A stretch of 64,000 bases of DNA from Actinomyces oris (GCF_001929375.1 NZ_MSGO01000036.1:19323-83322), one strand, 5' to 3'; shown: positions 29,045 through 38,272, numbered from the stretch's first letter. Notes: a model not told the origin generated them from the letters alone. Translations and numbers: made by a program.

Positions 29045-30268
29045 TCAGTCCCGCCGGGGCTTGTTGGCGTGCAGGTCGACGATCTGGTCGGCACCGTCCT
29101 CCAACAGGATCTCGGCCGCCCTGACCCCCAGCGCCTCGGCCGCCCGAACCGTCACCGTGTCCCCGGGAGCCCCCGGCCCCCCAGCGGTCTCGGGCAGCTC
29201 AGTACTCAGCTCGCAGCCGACCTCCTGGCCACCATCGAGCGAGGTGACCACCGCCCGCAGCACGAGCACCCGCGGCGAGCGGCGCGAGGCCGCTGAACCG
29301 CGCGGCCCCGTCGCCCCGGCGCCCTGCCTGGCCCTGGTCGCGGCGGCGTCATCGCCGCGGAAGCCCTCGTTCCAGCCGGTTCCGGGTTCGGCGTGCTCCT
29401 CCCGCGGCTCCTGACCGGCGCCCCGCAGGTGCGCCCAGGCCCCCACCGGTGCCGCGCAGCCCGCACCGAGCCGGGCCATGAGCGACCGCTCCGCCGTCAC
29501 CGCCAGGCGCGTGGGCTCGTCGTCGAGCACCGCCACCGCGCGGGCCAGCTCCGCGGAGTCCTCGCCGGCTCGCGCCTCGACGGCCAGGGCCCCCTGAGCC
29601 GGCGCGGGCAGCATCGTCTCCAGGTCCAGGACCTCGCTCGCGCAGTGCTCCAACCCCAGGCGCCGCAGCCCCGACAGGGCCAGGACCACCGCGTCCAGGT
29701 CGCCGGCGGCATCGGCCCGCGCAGGTGCCACCGGCTCATCGGTGCCGACGCCGACCGCCTCCAGCCCCCGCACCCGCGCCAGGCGCGTGGGCACGTTGCC
29801 GCGCAGGTCCACCACCTCCAGGTCGGGGCGGGCGGCCAACAGCTGGGCGGCCCGGCGCGGCGAGCCGGTGCCCACGCGGGCCCCCTCCGGCAGGTCGGCC
29901 AGGGCCAGGCCGTCGCGGGCGCACAGGGCGTCGCGCGGGTCCTCCCGCGGCGGCACGCAGATGACCGCCAGGCCCTCGACCGGCTGGGTGGGCAGGTCCT
30001 TGAAGGAGTGGACCACCAGGTCCACCTCGCCGTCCAGGAGGGCGTGACGCAGCCGGGCTGCGAAGACCCCCACCCCGCCGAGCTGCCGCAGGGGCGTACG
30101 GTCGCCGTCGCCGTCCGTGCGCACAGTGACCAGGTCAATGTCCAGACCGCCAGAGCCTCCGCCGGCCGCCATCAGCGCCTCGGCGACCTGTCCGGACTGG
30201 GTCAGCGCCAGGCGCGAGCCGCGCGTGCCCAGGCGAAGCCGCCCGGATTCCGTCCCCGTCGTGGTCAT
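29045..30268 (-). CDS. hemC: Hydroxymethylbilane synthase (porphobilinogen deaminase)
   Basis: From the ATG at 30268 this is 407 residues. It has LRLGTRGSRLALTQSGQVAE at the N-terminus, LVVHSFKDLPTQ, RVGTGSPRRAAQLLA, LDLETMLPAPAQGALAVE, and the dipyrromethane-cofactor Cys in LGAGCAAPVGAW. The C-terminal region is lengthened by about 60 residues rich in Arg/Glu/Gly. It links four porphobilinogens to hydroxymethylbilane for HemD, whose gene follows at once. The frame continues upstream without a signal or ribosome site and is not used. Confidence 0.95.
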   Translation of the reverse strand: MTTTGTESGRLRLGTRGSRLALTQSGQVAEALMAAGGGSGGLDIDLVTVRTDGDGDRTPLRQLGGVGVFAARLRHALLDGEVDLVVHSFKDLPTQPVEGLAVICVPPREDPRDALCARDGLALADLPEGARVGTGSPRRAAQLLAARPDLEVVDLRGNVPTRLARVRGLEAVGVGTDEPVAPARADAAGDLDAVVLALSGLRRLGLEHCASEVLDLETMLPAPAQGALAVEARAGEDSAELARAVAVLDDEPTRLAVTAERSLMARLGAGCAAPVGAWAHLRGAGQEPREEHAEPGTGWNEGFRGDDAAATRARQGAGATGPRGSAASRRSPRVLVLRAVVTSLDGGQEVGCELSTELPETAGGPGAPGDTVTVRAAEALGVRAAEILLEDGADQIVDLHANKPRRD

Positions 30269-30298
30269 GCATCCCCTCCTCGTGCGCGGTTCTCCATC

Positions 30299-30371
30299 GT
30301 CGCGTTCGTACCGTAGGGCTCGCCTTCGTGCCTTGGGGGTACGAACTCGCGACCTAATATACGAACGCGAC
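30299..30371. repeat. Palindrome between hemY and hemC
   Basis: Perfect 12-bp arms (GTCGCGTTCGTA at 30299-30310 and TACGAACGCGAC at 30360-30371) enclose an inner palindromic GTACC...GGTACGAAC. It occupies most of the hemY-hemC gap and could be a regulatory or processing site within the hem operon, or another mobile palindrome type. Confidence 0.7.
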
Positions 30372-30397
30372 ACCTGCCCCCGTCCTGGCGCGGCGCT

Positions 30398-32071
30398 TCA
30401 CCGGCCATGGGAGCCCGCCAGGCGCCCGGCCGCGGCGCGGGCGTGCTCGACGACGGCCGCGATCCCGGTCCCGGCCACCCACGCCCCGGTGACCTCCAGT
30501 CCCGTCACCGGCGCCAGCTGCTCCTCCAGGTGCCTCGTGCGCTCCCGGTAGGCGGGTGTCACCGGTGGCAGCGTCCCGTCCCAGCGCACCAGCATGTGGT
30601 CGATGACCGTCTCCGGCTCGATCCTCACCCCGGTCAGGGCCGCCACGTCACCGAGCGCCACCTGCAGATCCACCTGTGGGCGCGGCTGCCCGGGCCGACC
30701 GTAGGACAGGCGCAGCGCGTGGACGTCCGGGCCGTGCAGCGCCCGCAGCTCGGCGCCGACCCACGGCCACTTGGCACTCAGGTGCGACAGCGCCTTGGCC
30801 CGCACCGGGCAGGCCACCGGGCGCGCAGACCTCCCACCGGGAACCATCCCATCAGAGACCAGGCCAGAGGCCCCGGGGCCGGCCGACGCCGCCGCGGCGG
30901 GGCCGGCGAGCTCAGCGGGACCAGCAACGCCGGTGGGTGCCACGAGCAGCCCCGAGCCCACCGGCTCACCACTGAGCTCCGGCGCCCGCGCCACCAGCGT
31001 GAAGCGGGCGATCGGCGCCCCCACTGGCACGGTCAGGTCCGTCGCGCTCGCGGGCAGGCCGGGAATCCCCCGCAGCAGCCGCAGCGCGGCCCCCGCCGAG
31101 CACGCCACGACGACGTGGTCGGTGGCCACGACCTCCTGCGAGCCATCGGGCACCGGCTCATCCGACGGCGTCGGCCCCCGGCGCGTCGGGGCGATCCCCA
31201 CCCGCCAGGCGGCCGGCGCCTCCCCGCCCGCGCAGTCCTGGCCGTCGCCTGGCCGCAGCCACTGGGCGCCGGTGCGGGTGCGCACGCTCCCGCCTCCGGC
31301 CTCGATGGTCTCGCGCAGCGCGTCGGTGAGCCGGAACAGCCCGCCCTCGACGGCCGCGTCCACGCTCCGACCGCCCGCCCCGTCCTGGCGGGCCCGACGC
31401 CGCTCCAGCACCGCCGCCACAGCGGCACTCAAGGAGCCCAGCTCCGCCGTGGCCCGCCGCAGCCCGGGCATGACGACGTCTGCCGCCAGGTCCGCGGGGT
31501 CGGCCGAGTGGATGCCCGCGACGATGGGCCGCACGAGGCGCTCCAGGACGCCGGTCCCCATCCGCGCGGTCACGAAGGAGGCCAGGTCGCCCGGATCCTC
31601 CGGGCCGGTGCCCGCGGTGCCGGGCAGGTCGGCGTCCTGTGCGGCCCGGCGCGCGGCCTCTTCCCCGATGATGGCGACGACGTCGGCCGCCAGCGGGTCC
31701 GCCGGGATCCCCAGGTAGGCGTGGTCAGGGAACCGGTGCAGCCCCCACTGGGACGAGCCTGCGCCGGCGCCCGGCGCGAGGGGCGGCAGGAAGAGCCGGG
31801 GCCGGCCGTGCGGGGCGGCGGTGCGCAGCCCCAGGTCGGCGAGCATCGAGGTGGCCGCCTGGCCGCGCACGACGAAGCCCTCGGCCCCCAGGTCCATGCG
31901 CGCCCCGCCGATTCTCCCGGCCGCGACGAGCCCGCCGGTGTAGCCGCGCGCCTCAATGAGCAGCGGCCGCAGCCCGGCGCGCACCAGGTCCCAGGCGGCC
32001 GTCAGCCCCGCGATCCCGCCACCGATGACGAGCGCGTCCCACCGCCGCTCCCCGACGGCCTCCCCGCTCAT
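30398..32071 (-). CDS. hemY: Coproporphyrinogen III oxidase (HemY/CgoX type)
   Basis: A 557-residue FAD flavoprotein from the ATG at 32071. The dinucleotide-binding motif ALVIGGGIAGLTAAWDL lies at about 14-30, with EARGYTGGL just after. The C-terminal FAD contact is GLEVTGAWVAGTGI. Because HemQ and a ferrochelatase are encoded beside it, it most likely oxidises coproporphyrinogen III to coproporphyrin III rather than protoporphyrinogen. It is longer than usual because of Ala/Gly/Pro-rich inserts at about 395-425. Its start overlaps the hemE stop by four bases. Confidence 0.92.
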   Translation of the reverse strand: MSGEAVGERRWDALVIGGGIAGLTAAWDLVRAGLRPLLIEARGYTGGLVAAGRIGGARMDLGAEGFVVRGQAATSMLADLGLRTAAPHGRPRLFLPPLAPGAGAGSSQWGLHRFPDHAYLGIPADPLAADVVAIIGEEAARRAAQDADLPGTAGTGPEDPGDLASFVTARMGTGVLERLVRPIVAGIHSADPADLAADVVMPGLRRATAELGSLSAAVAAVLERRRARQDGAGGRSVDAAVEGGLFRLTDALRETIEAGGGSVRTRTGAQWLRPGDGQDCAGGEAPAAWRVGIAPTRRGPTPSDEPVPDGSQEVVATDHVVVACSAGAALRLLRGIPGLPASATDLTVPVGAPIARFTLVARAPELSGEPVGSGLLVAPTGVAGPAELAGPAAAASAGPGASGLVSDGMVPGGRSARPVACPVRAKALSHLSAKWPWVGAELRALHGPDVHALRLSYGRPGQPRPQVDLQVALGDVAALTGVRIEPETVIDHMLVRWDGTLPPVTPAYRERTRHLEEQLAPVTGLEVTGAWVAGTGIAAVVEHARAAAGRLAGSHGR

Positions 32072-33453
32072 GCCTCCCACCCGGCCAGGGCCACGGACTC
32101 CCAGTCGGCCGAGCCGTGCACCCGCGCCACGATCCGGGTGAGGACGTCCGCGTCGGTGGCCGGCGGCACCCCGTGCCCCAGGTTGACCACGTGCCCCGGC
32201 GCCGCGCGCCCGGCGGCCAGCACCGCGTCGACCTCCTCAGCCACCAGCGGCCATGGCGCCGCCAGCAGCGCCGGGTCGAGGTTGCCCTGGACCGGGCAGG
32301 CCCCCGCCTGCGGGTCGGCCCCGGCCAGCGTCTCAATGGCCTCACCCAGCTCGATGCGCTCGTCCACGCCGACGGCGTCGACCCCCGCCTGCCGCATGAG
32401 CCCCAGCAGTCGGGTGGTCCCGGTCCCGAAGTGGATGAGCGGCGCAGCCTGACCGGTGGTGGGGGACAGGGCGCTCCGGGTCGTATCCAGCGCGAGCGCC
32501 GAGTAAGGGGCCACGTGCTCGCGGTAGGCGCGCGGGGACAGCGATCCCGCCCAGGAGTCGAAGAGCTGGGCCGCGGCCGCCCCGGCACGCACCTGGGTGG
32601 CGATGAACTCGCCGGTCAGGCGCGCGCACCACGTCATGAGCCGGTCCCAGGAGTCGGGGTCGGCGCGCATGAGCGTGCGCGCCGCCAGGTGGTCGCGACT
32701 GGGCCGGCCCTCCACCAGGTAGGCCGCCAGCGTGAAGGGCGCCCCGCCGAAGGCGAGCACCGGCGTCCACCCCGCCGAGCCGGCGCTGTGCTCCAGCCCG
32801 GCGCGCGCCCGCTCACTGAGCCCCTCGCGCACGCCCGGCGCCTGCGGACTTCCCAGCTCGACGACGACGCGCCGCACCGCCTCCTCGATCGCCCCGACCC
32901 CCTCGGCGCCGGGGCCGTCACCGAAGCGGCGGGCGACCAGCTCACTGACCTCGCGGCCGCTGCGCACCGGGGCGTCGAGAACCGGCCCGACACCCTCCTC
33001 GATCCGCACCCCGACGCCCGCCAGGCGCAGCGGCACCATGATGTCGGAGAAGAAGACGGCGGCGTCGACGCCGTGGCGCCGCACCGGCTGCAGCGTCACC
33101 TCCGCTGCCAGCGCAGGATCCAGGCAGGCCTCCAGCATCGGGACGCCGGCGCGCGCCCGCAGCGCCCGGTACTCCGGCAGCGACCGTCCCGCCTGACGCA
33201 TGAACCACACGGGCGTTCGCACGGGTCTCCGCCCCGCCAGCGCCTCCAGGAGCGCGGGCCCCGCCGCCGGCCCGGGCGTCACCCCGTCGGCTCCCGCACC
33301 GGCCCCGCCGCCGGCCCGGTCGCGGCCCTGCGCCGCCCGCTCGGGCCCCATTGAATCATTGTGTGAACTGCCGGTGACGAAATCGCCGTTATCGGGCGAA
33401 GAATGCTGACGCCGCGTGCTTTCCCTGCGATAAGGGAACTGAATGCGAGACAT
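32068..33453 (-). CDS. hemE: Uroporphyrinogen decarboxylase
   Basis: A 461-residue enzyme converting uroporphyrinogen III to coproporphyrinogen III. Key segments: RTPVWFMRQAGRSLPEYR (about 77-94), AAVFFSDIMVPL, APFTLAAYLVEG (FGGAPFTLAAYLVEG), LFDSWAGSLSP and IHFGTGT. The ATG at 33453 has a perfect AGGAGG nine bases upstream, so I use it even though it adds about 70 residues before the family core. That extension is His/Arg/Gly-rich and probably disordered. An alternative ATG at 33354 lacks a ribosome site. First gene of the minus-strand hemE-hemY-hemC-hemD run. Confidence 0.93.
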   Translation of the reverse strand: MSRIQFPYRRESTRRQHSSPDNGDFVTGSSHNDSMGPERAAQGRDRAGGGAGAGADGVTPGPAAGPALLEALAGRRPVRTPVWFMRQAGRSLPEYRALRARAGVPMLEACLDPALAAEVTLQPVRRHGVDAAVFFSDIMVPLRLAGVGVRIEEGVGPVLDAPVRSGREVSELVARRFGDGPGAEGVGAIEEAVRRVVVELGSPQAPGVREGLSERARAGLEHSAGSAGWTPVLAFGGAPFTLAAYLVEGRPSRDHLAARTLMRADPDSWDRLMTWCARLTGEFIATQVRAGAAAAQLFDSWAGSLSPRAYREHVAPYSALALDTTRSALSPTTGQAAPLIHFGTGTTRLLGLMRQAGVDAVGVDERIELGEAIETLAGADPQAGACPVQGNLDPALLAAPWPLVAEEVDAVLAAGRAAPGHVVNLGHGVPPATDADVLTRIVARVHGSADWESVALAGWEA

Positions 33454-33653
33454 ATGCGGTTGCCTCCTGTAAGCAGTGGTCAGAGGGGGTTTATTTCGCG
33501 TGATAATGCGGTGTTTCAGGCATTGATCAGGTGCTGACGGGGTGTCAGGAATGTGGTGGTGACACATTGTCATGATGTCGGGTGTGCGTCGCCACACCGC
33601 TATTGTGCCCGATTGTGCCCGCACCCCTCGGTGATGTTTCAATAGCCCACGTT
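33454..33653. promoter_or_regulatory. Divergent hemE/hemA promoter region
   Basis: These 200 bases separate the minus-strand hem run from the plus-strand hemA-hemH-hemQ run and are visibly lower in GC than the flanks, with several TGTCA/TGACA and AATG-type segments. Promoters for both arms should lie here, which would let one site tune the whole pathway. I cannot name the regulator; a search for iron or haem regulator operators would be the test. Confidence 0.5.
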
Positions 33654-35147
33654 GTGACTACTCATCTTCTCTCCGCCGATCACCGCCTGCCGGGCCTTGA
33701 CGTCGTCGCTCGGCTCGGCGCGGTCGCCCCAGGGCTGGGGCCGGACCTCCTGGAGGCGGTCCCCGCGCTGCGCGGGGTCCTGGTCCTGTCCACCTGCAAC
33801 CGCCTGGCCCTCCTCATCGACGCCGACTCCTGGGCCGACACCGGCTGCCCGGCGGCCCTGCACCCGGATCTTCCTCCGGCGGACGCGAGCCGGCCCGCGG
33901 CCTCGGACCTGGCCGAGACCATCACCGCCTTCCTGGCCGAGCGCGCCGGGCTCCCCCCGAGCCGCCTCCTGCTGACCCACCTGGTTGGGGCGAGCGCCCG
34001 CCGGGAGATGCTCGCCATCGCCGCGGGCCTGAGCTCGATGGTGGTCGGTGAGGCCCAGATCGTTGGCCAGGTCCGCCGCGCCGCCGAGACCGCCGCCGCC
34101 GAGGGCACGCTCAGCCCCGAGCTTGTGCGGGTCGTCGAGCGTGCCTCGGCCACCGCCCGCCGGGTGGCCCACGAGACCGAGCTGTCCGGTCAGGGGCGCA
34201 GCGTCGTCGCCGTCGGCGTGGATCAGGCCGCCGGTCACCTGCCGCCGCTGGAGGACTGCCGCGCCCTCATCGTCGGCACCGGCTCCTACGCCGGTGCCAC
34301 CGTCGCCGACCTGCGCGCCCGGGGCCTGCGCGACATCGCCGTCTACTCCGCCTCCAACCGCGCCGAGGCCTTCGCCGCCGGCCACGGCCTGCGCGCCGTC
34401 CCCACCGGTGCCCTGAGCCAGGCCATGAGCCGCGCCGACCTCGTGGTCACCTGCCGCGGCACCGGCGGGCCGATCCTCACCACCGACGTCGTCGCCCCCG
34501 TCGCCGCCGACCGCCTCGGCTCGGCCGGGGGGAGCGGCCGCCCGCTCGTCATCCTCGACCTGGCCCTGATCCGCGACGTCGACGAGGCCGTCGGTGCCCT
34601 GCCCGGCGTCGTCCACCTCGACCTGGCCCGCGTGCGCGACGCCGTCCCCGAGGCCGCGGCCCAGCAGGTGACCGCCGCCCGCGCCATCGTCGAGGCCGAG
34701 GCCGCCGACTTCGAGCGGACCCTGGCCGGCCGGGCCATGGACCCCCTCATCACCGCCCTGCGCGCCCAGGTGGGCCGCGTCGTCGCCGAGGAGGCCGCCC
34801 GCCTGCGCCCCCAGGCCGCCAGCCGGCTCGCCCTGGCCGTCCCCGCCGTCGACGGGCGCGCCGGAACCGGCGTGAACGGGGTCAACAGCGCCGACGCCGC
34901 CGCGGGGGCCTGCCCCCATCGTCACCTCGCTGCCGAGCCCGGCTTCGAGACCGCCGGCCAGACCGACGGCGAGCCGATGGTGTCCCTGGCGCAGGCCGAG
35001 CGGGCCCTGCACCACCTGGCCGCCCGCCTCCTCCACCAGCCCACCGTCATGGCCCGCCGCGCAGGCCAGGAGGGCCACGAGGAGGCCTACCGGCAGGCCC
35101 TCGAGCTCGTCTGGGGCCTGGAGAGCGCTGGAGAGAACCATGACTGA
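33654..35147 (+). CDS. hemA: Glutamyl-tRNA reductase
   Basis: The first committed step of haem synthesis, reducing glutamyl-tRNA to glutamate semialdehyde. About 497 residues from the GTG at 33654; the frame opens at 33582, and no ribosome site decides between them. The catalytic Cys lies in VLVLSTCNRLALL, followed by HLVGASARREMLAIAAGLSSMVVGEAQI (read in two parts), the NADPH fold around ALIVGTGSYAGATVADL, and the dimerisation helix at the C-terminus, enlarged here by an Ala/Gly-rich insert around VNSADAAAGACPH. It overlaps hemH by eight bases. Confidence 0.92.
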   Translation: MTTHLLSADHRLPGLDVVARLGAVAPGLGPDLLEAVPALRGVLVLSTCNRLALLIDADSWADTGCPAALHPDLPPADASRPAASDLAETITAFLAERAGLPPSRLLLTHLVGASARREMLAIAAGLSSMVVGEAQIVGQVRRAAETAAAEGTLSPELVRVVERASATARRVAHETELSGQGRSVVAVGVDQAAGHLPPLEDCRALIVGTGSYAGATVADLRARGLRDIAVYSASNRAEAFAAGHGLRAVPTGALSQAMSRADLVVTCRGTGGPILTTDVVAPVAADRLGSAGGSGRPLVILDLALIRDVDEAVGALPGVVHLDLARVRDAVPEAAAQQVTAARAIVEAEAADFERTLAGRAMDPLITALRAQVGRVVAEEAARLRPQAASRLALAVPAVDGRAGTGVNGVNSADAAAGACPHRHLAAEPGFETAGQTDGEPMVSLAQAERALHHLAARLLHQPTVMARRAGQEGHEEAYRQALELVWGLESAGENHD

Positions 35148-36615
35148 CATCACCGCGCCCGTTTCCGGGCCCACCCAGGAGGCTCCCGCCCGTCCGGACG
35201 GCGGCCCGACGGCTCACCCGGGCACCGGTCTCGCCGGAGCCCCGGACAGCCTCCCGGCCGCCGACCCGCTGGCCCCCTACGACGCCGTCCTCCTGCTGTC
35301 CTACGGCGGGCCCCGCCGCCCCGAGGACGTCCTGCCCTTCATGCGCAACGCCACCGCCGGCCGCGGCGTGCCCGACTCGCGCCTCCTGGAGGTCTCCGGC
35401 CACTACCAGGGCTTCGGCGGCGCCTCCCCGATCAACGCGCGCAACGCCGAGCTGCGCGACGCCCTCCAGGCCCGCCTGGCCCAGCGCGGCTCAACGCTGC
35501 CGATCGTCGTCGGCAACCGCAACTGGCACCCCTTCGTCAGCCAGGCCCTGCGCGAGCTGGCCGACGCCGGGGCCCGGCGCGTCCTGGCCCTTCCCACCGC
35601 GGCCTTCGGCTCCTACTCCGGGTGCCGCCAGTACCGCGAGGACCTGGCCGGCGCCGTCGCCCTGCTCGCCGACGGCGCGGACGGCTCCACCGGTGACGGG
35701 TTCGAGGCCGACGCCGCCGCCCGGGTCGGTGGGGACGGGGGCGGCCCCGTGGAGCTCACCATGGACAAGACGCGCCCCTACTACAACACCCCCGGCCTGC
35801 TGCGGGCCAATGTCGACGCCATCGTCGAGGCCTACGGGGCTCTGGCCGAGCAGGGGGTGGCGGCCGCGGACGCGCGCCTCGTGCTCGTCACCCACTCCAT
35901 CCCCCTGGGCATGGAGGCCGGCTCCGCCCCGGGGGAGGGCCCCGAGAGCGCCCACGGCGCACCCGGCACCTCCGGGACAGCCGGCACCTCCGACGTCGAC
36001 GGATCGAGAGGAACCGGGCGGCGGGAGCCGGGTGTGGCCGCCGACCTGTCCACGGAGGTCTCCTACGTCGCCCAGCACGAGGCGCTGGCCGCCGTCCTCG
36101 TGCCCGAGGTCGCCCGCCGCCTCGGCCTGGAGACGGTGGAGGCCGACCTCGTCTACTGCTCGCGCTCCGGCCCGCCGCAGGCCCGCTGGCTCGAACCGGA
36201 TGTCAACGACCACCTCGAGGCCCTGGCCGCCGGGCACCTGACTGACGCCGGCCCCGCGGGCAGGCCCGGGGGCGTCGTCGTGGCCCCCTTCGGCTTCATC
36301 TCCGACCACATGGAGGTCGTCTTCGACCTCGACACCGAGGCCGCCCAGACCGCCCGCGACCTGGGGATGCCGTATGTGCGTGCCGCCACCGTCGGCACCC
36401 ATCCGGCCTTCGTCGACTCCCTCGTCGACATCCTCTTCGAGCGCGCCGCCGCCGCCCGCGGTGAGGACGTCCGGCCCGACTCGACCACCGGCGTCGGCCC
36501 CTTCCACACGGTGTGCCCGGACTCGTGCTGCCGCCCCGGGACCCGCCACCCCGGCCGGCCCAACCAGCCCAGCCAGCACGGCCGCCACGGGACCGACGGC
36601 GCCGGCCTCCGATAG
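35140..36615 (+). CDS. hemH: Coproporphyrin III ferrochelatase (CpfC/HemH)
   Basis: A 491-residue ferrochelatase. After about 45 disordered residues: AVLLLSYGGPRRPEDV, EVSGHYQGFGGASPIN, VGNRNWHPFVSQAL, LVTHSIPLGME, YCSRSGPPQARWLEP and APFGFISDHMEVVFD, which holds the metal-site His and Glu. The C-terminus has VCPDSCC, matching in kind the cysteines that hold the [2Fe-2S] cluster of actinobacterial ferrochelatases. An acidic Gly/Ser insert (about 265-300) is unusual. With HemQ next, it should insert iron into coproporphyrin III. Confidence 0.93.
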   Translation: MTDITAPVSGPTQEAPARPDGGPTAHPGTGLAGAPDSLPAADPLAPYDAVLLLSYGGPRRPEDVLPFMRNATAGRGVPDSRLLEVSGHYQGFGGASPINARNAELRDALQARLAQRGSTLPIVVGNRNWHPFVSQALRELADAGARRVLALPTAAFGSYSGCRQYREDLAGAVALLADGADGSTGDGFEADAAARVGGDGGGPVELTMDKTRPYYNTPGLLRANVDAIVEAYGALAEQGVAAADARLVLVTHSIPLGMEAGSAPGEGPESAHGAPGTSGTAGTSDVDGSRGTGRREPGVAADLSTEVSYVAQHEALAAVLVPEVARRLGLETVEADLVYCSRSGPPQARWLEPDVNDHLEALAAGHLTDAGPAGRPGGVVVAPFGFISDHMEVVFDLDTEAAQTARDLGMPYVRAATVGTHPAFVDSLVDILFERAAAARGEDVRPDSTTGVGPFHTVCPDSCCRPGTRHPGRPNQPSQHGRHGTDGAGLR

Positions 36616-36653
36616 CCCCAATCCCAGTAGCTCCACAGGAACTAGGAGAAGAA

Positions 36654-37463
36654 ATGAGCACCGACACCCGCAGCCAGCACGGACACCCCGGTGGTCACCC
36701 CGGTGAGGGCGGCCTGCACCGCTTCGAGGACGAGGAGCGCCGCCCCCACCGCGACCCGCGCGACGCCACCGACGTCGACCTGGAGGCCATCAACAACCAG
36801 TACCACTACACCCTTTACTCCGTCTTCCGCCTGACCCGCCCGCTGCCCGCCTCCCAGCCCGAGCGCGAGCACCTCCTGGGGGAGAGCGCCAACTTCGTCG
36901 AGGCCGGCGGCGTGACGACGCGCGGCTGGTACGACATCGGGGGCCTGCGCGCCGACGCGGACCTGCTCGTGTGGTGGCTCGACGACGACCCCGAGGTCCT
37001 TCAGGACGCCTACCACCGTCTGCGCGGCAGTGCGCTGGGCCGCTACCTGGAGCCGGTGTGGTCCTGCATGGGGCTGCACACGCCCGCCGAGTTCAACCCC
37101 CGCCACGTGCCGGCCTGCCTGGCCGGGGTGGCGCCGCGCGACTGGGTCATGGTCTACCCCTTCGTGCGCTCCTACGAGTGGTACCTGCTCGAGCCCGAGG
37201 AGCGCTCGCGCATGATGGCCCAGCACGGGCGCCACGGCTTCTCCAAGTACCCCGACGTCAAGGGCTCGACCCTGTCCACCTTCGGCCTGAGCGACTACGA
37301 GTGGATCCTCGGCTTCGAGGCCGACAGCCTCGACCGGCTCGAGGGGGTTCTGCACCACCAGCGCTACACGGAGGCGCGCATGCACGTGCGCGTGGACACG
37401 CCCTTCTACACCGGGCGCCGCGTCAGCCCGCAGGAGTGGGCCCAGCGCCAGCCCTGGGCCTGA
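36654..37463 (+). CDS. hemQ: Coproheme decarboxylase HemQ (ChdC)
   Basis: A 269-residue member of the chlorite dismutase fold. It decarboxylates coproheme to haem b, the last step of the actinobacterial route. Recognisable parts: NNQYHYTLYSVFRL, TTRGWYDIGGLRADADLLVWW, FVRSYEWYLLEPEERSRMM with the active-site Tyr, GRHGFSKYPDV and DYEWILGFEAD. An AGGAGA ribosome site precedes the ATG at 36654; the longer frame from 36513 overlaps hemH and is not used. A family C palindrome starts just after the stop. Confidence 0.94.
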   Translation: MSTDTRSQHGHPGGHPGEGGLHRFEDEERRPHRDPRDATDVDLEAINNQYHYTLYSVFRLTRPLPASQPEREHLLGESANFVEAGGVTTRGWYDIGGLRADADLLVWWLDDDPEVLQDAYHRLRGSALGRYLEPVWSCMGLHTPAEFNPRHVPACLAGVAPRDWVMVYPFVRSYEWYLLEPEERSRMMAQHGRHGFSKYPDVKGSTLSTFGLSDYEWILGFEADSLDRLEGVLHHQRYTEARMHVRVDTPFYTGRRVSPQEWAQRQPWA

Positions 37464-37467
37464 GCTG

Positions 37468-37592
37468 GCCGGGGACAATCGACGCCGTCGGGGACACTCC
37501 ACTCCAGACGGGGGCATCCTGCGCGTTGGGGGACAGCATTCCTGTCCCCCAACGCGCAAACAGTCCCCGTCGGTGCGAAATGTCCCCGGCCA
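37468..37592. repeat. Family C palindromic block, copy 4
   Basis: It contains the hallmark ATCGACGCCGTCGGGGAC and a perfect inner hairpin (TGCGCGTTGGGGGACAG with its exact complement, loop of five), then GCGAAATGTCCCCGG. It lies between hemQ and the phd gene, and with copy 5 brackets the phd-PIN pair. Confidence 0.88.
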
Positions 37593-37661
37593 TGAGGGTG
37601 GGCGGCACGCAACCTGACCAACCTGGTTGACCAGGTCGCCTTCCCCTGGGACCATCAATGC

Positions 37662-37883
37662 ATGAAGACGGTGAAGGTTCAGGAGGCGAAGACGCATCTG
37701 TCGGCGCTGTTGGTGGAGGTCGAGCAGGGGGCGACCATCAACATCGCCCGAGGGCGTCAGACGGTGGCGCGCTTAGTTCCGGCCGGGGGCGAGCGGGAGC
37801 TGGGCTTCGGTGGATACCAGCTGCCGGACACGTTCTTCGACGAGCTGCCGGAGGAGGAGCTGAGCGCCTGGGAGGGCGCATGA
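37662..37883 (+). CDS. Phd/YefM-type antitoxin
   Basis: A 73-residue protein starting MKTVKVQEAKTHLSALL, the Phd/YefM DNA-binding fold, with GATINIARGRQTVARLVP in the middle and an acidic toxin-binding tail (FFDELPEEELSAWEG). Its last codons overlap the start of the PIN gene by four bases. As in other such modules it probably binds its own promoter and neutralises the toxin. Confidence 0.9.
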   Translation: MKTVKVQEAKTHLSALLVEVEQGATINIARGRQTVARLVPAGGERELGFGGYQLPDTFFDELPEEELSAWEGA

Positions 37884-38272
37884 AGGGCTACCTGCTCGAT
37901 ACGCACGTGCTCATGTGGGCGATCAATGAGCCCTCGCGTCTGGGCGGGAGGGCTGTCGAGGTGCTGCGAGACCGAGGGAATCTCGTGGTGGTCTCCGCCG
38001 CCAGTGCATGGGAGCTGCATACCAAGAACCGCATTGGGAAACTGCCTGGAGCGGGGCCGTGGCTGGATGCTCTCGAGGGGCACGTGCGACGGCTCGGAGC
38101 GGAGTTCTTGCCCATCGAGTGGTCGCACGCGCGCTTGAGCGGGCAGCTTGAGTGGTCGCATCGCGATCCCTTTGATCGGATGCTGGCGGCGCAAGCGATG
38201 TACGAGTCGCTTGCGCTGGTGACGCGCGATCGGGCCTTCGAGGAACTGTCCGGTGTGACGATCCTGTGGTGA
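37880..38272 (+). CDS. PIN-domain toxin (VapC type)
   Basis: A 130-residue RNase toxin. Acidic catalytic residues lie in YLLDTHVLMWAI (Asp near residue 6), VVVSAASAWELHTKN (Glu), and SHRDPFDRMLAAQA with VTRDRAF (Asp residues). It belongs to the PIN subgroup normally paired with Phd/YefM-like antitoxins. It is translationally coupled to the antitoxin. GC content is lower than in the adjacent hem genes. Confidence 0.9.
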   Translation: MKGYLLDTHVLMWAINEPSRLGGRAVEVLRDRGNLVVVSAASAWELHTKNRIGKLPGAGPWLDALEGHVRRLGAEFLPIEWSHARLSGQLEWSHRDPFDRMLAAQAMYESLALVTRDRAFEELSGVTILW

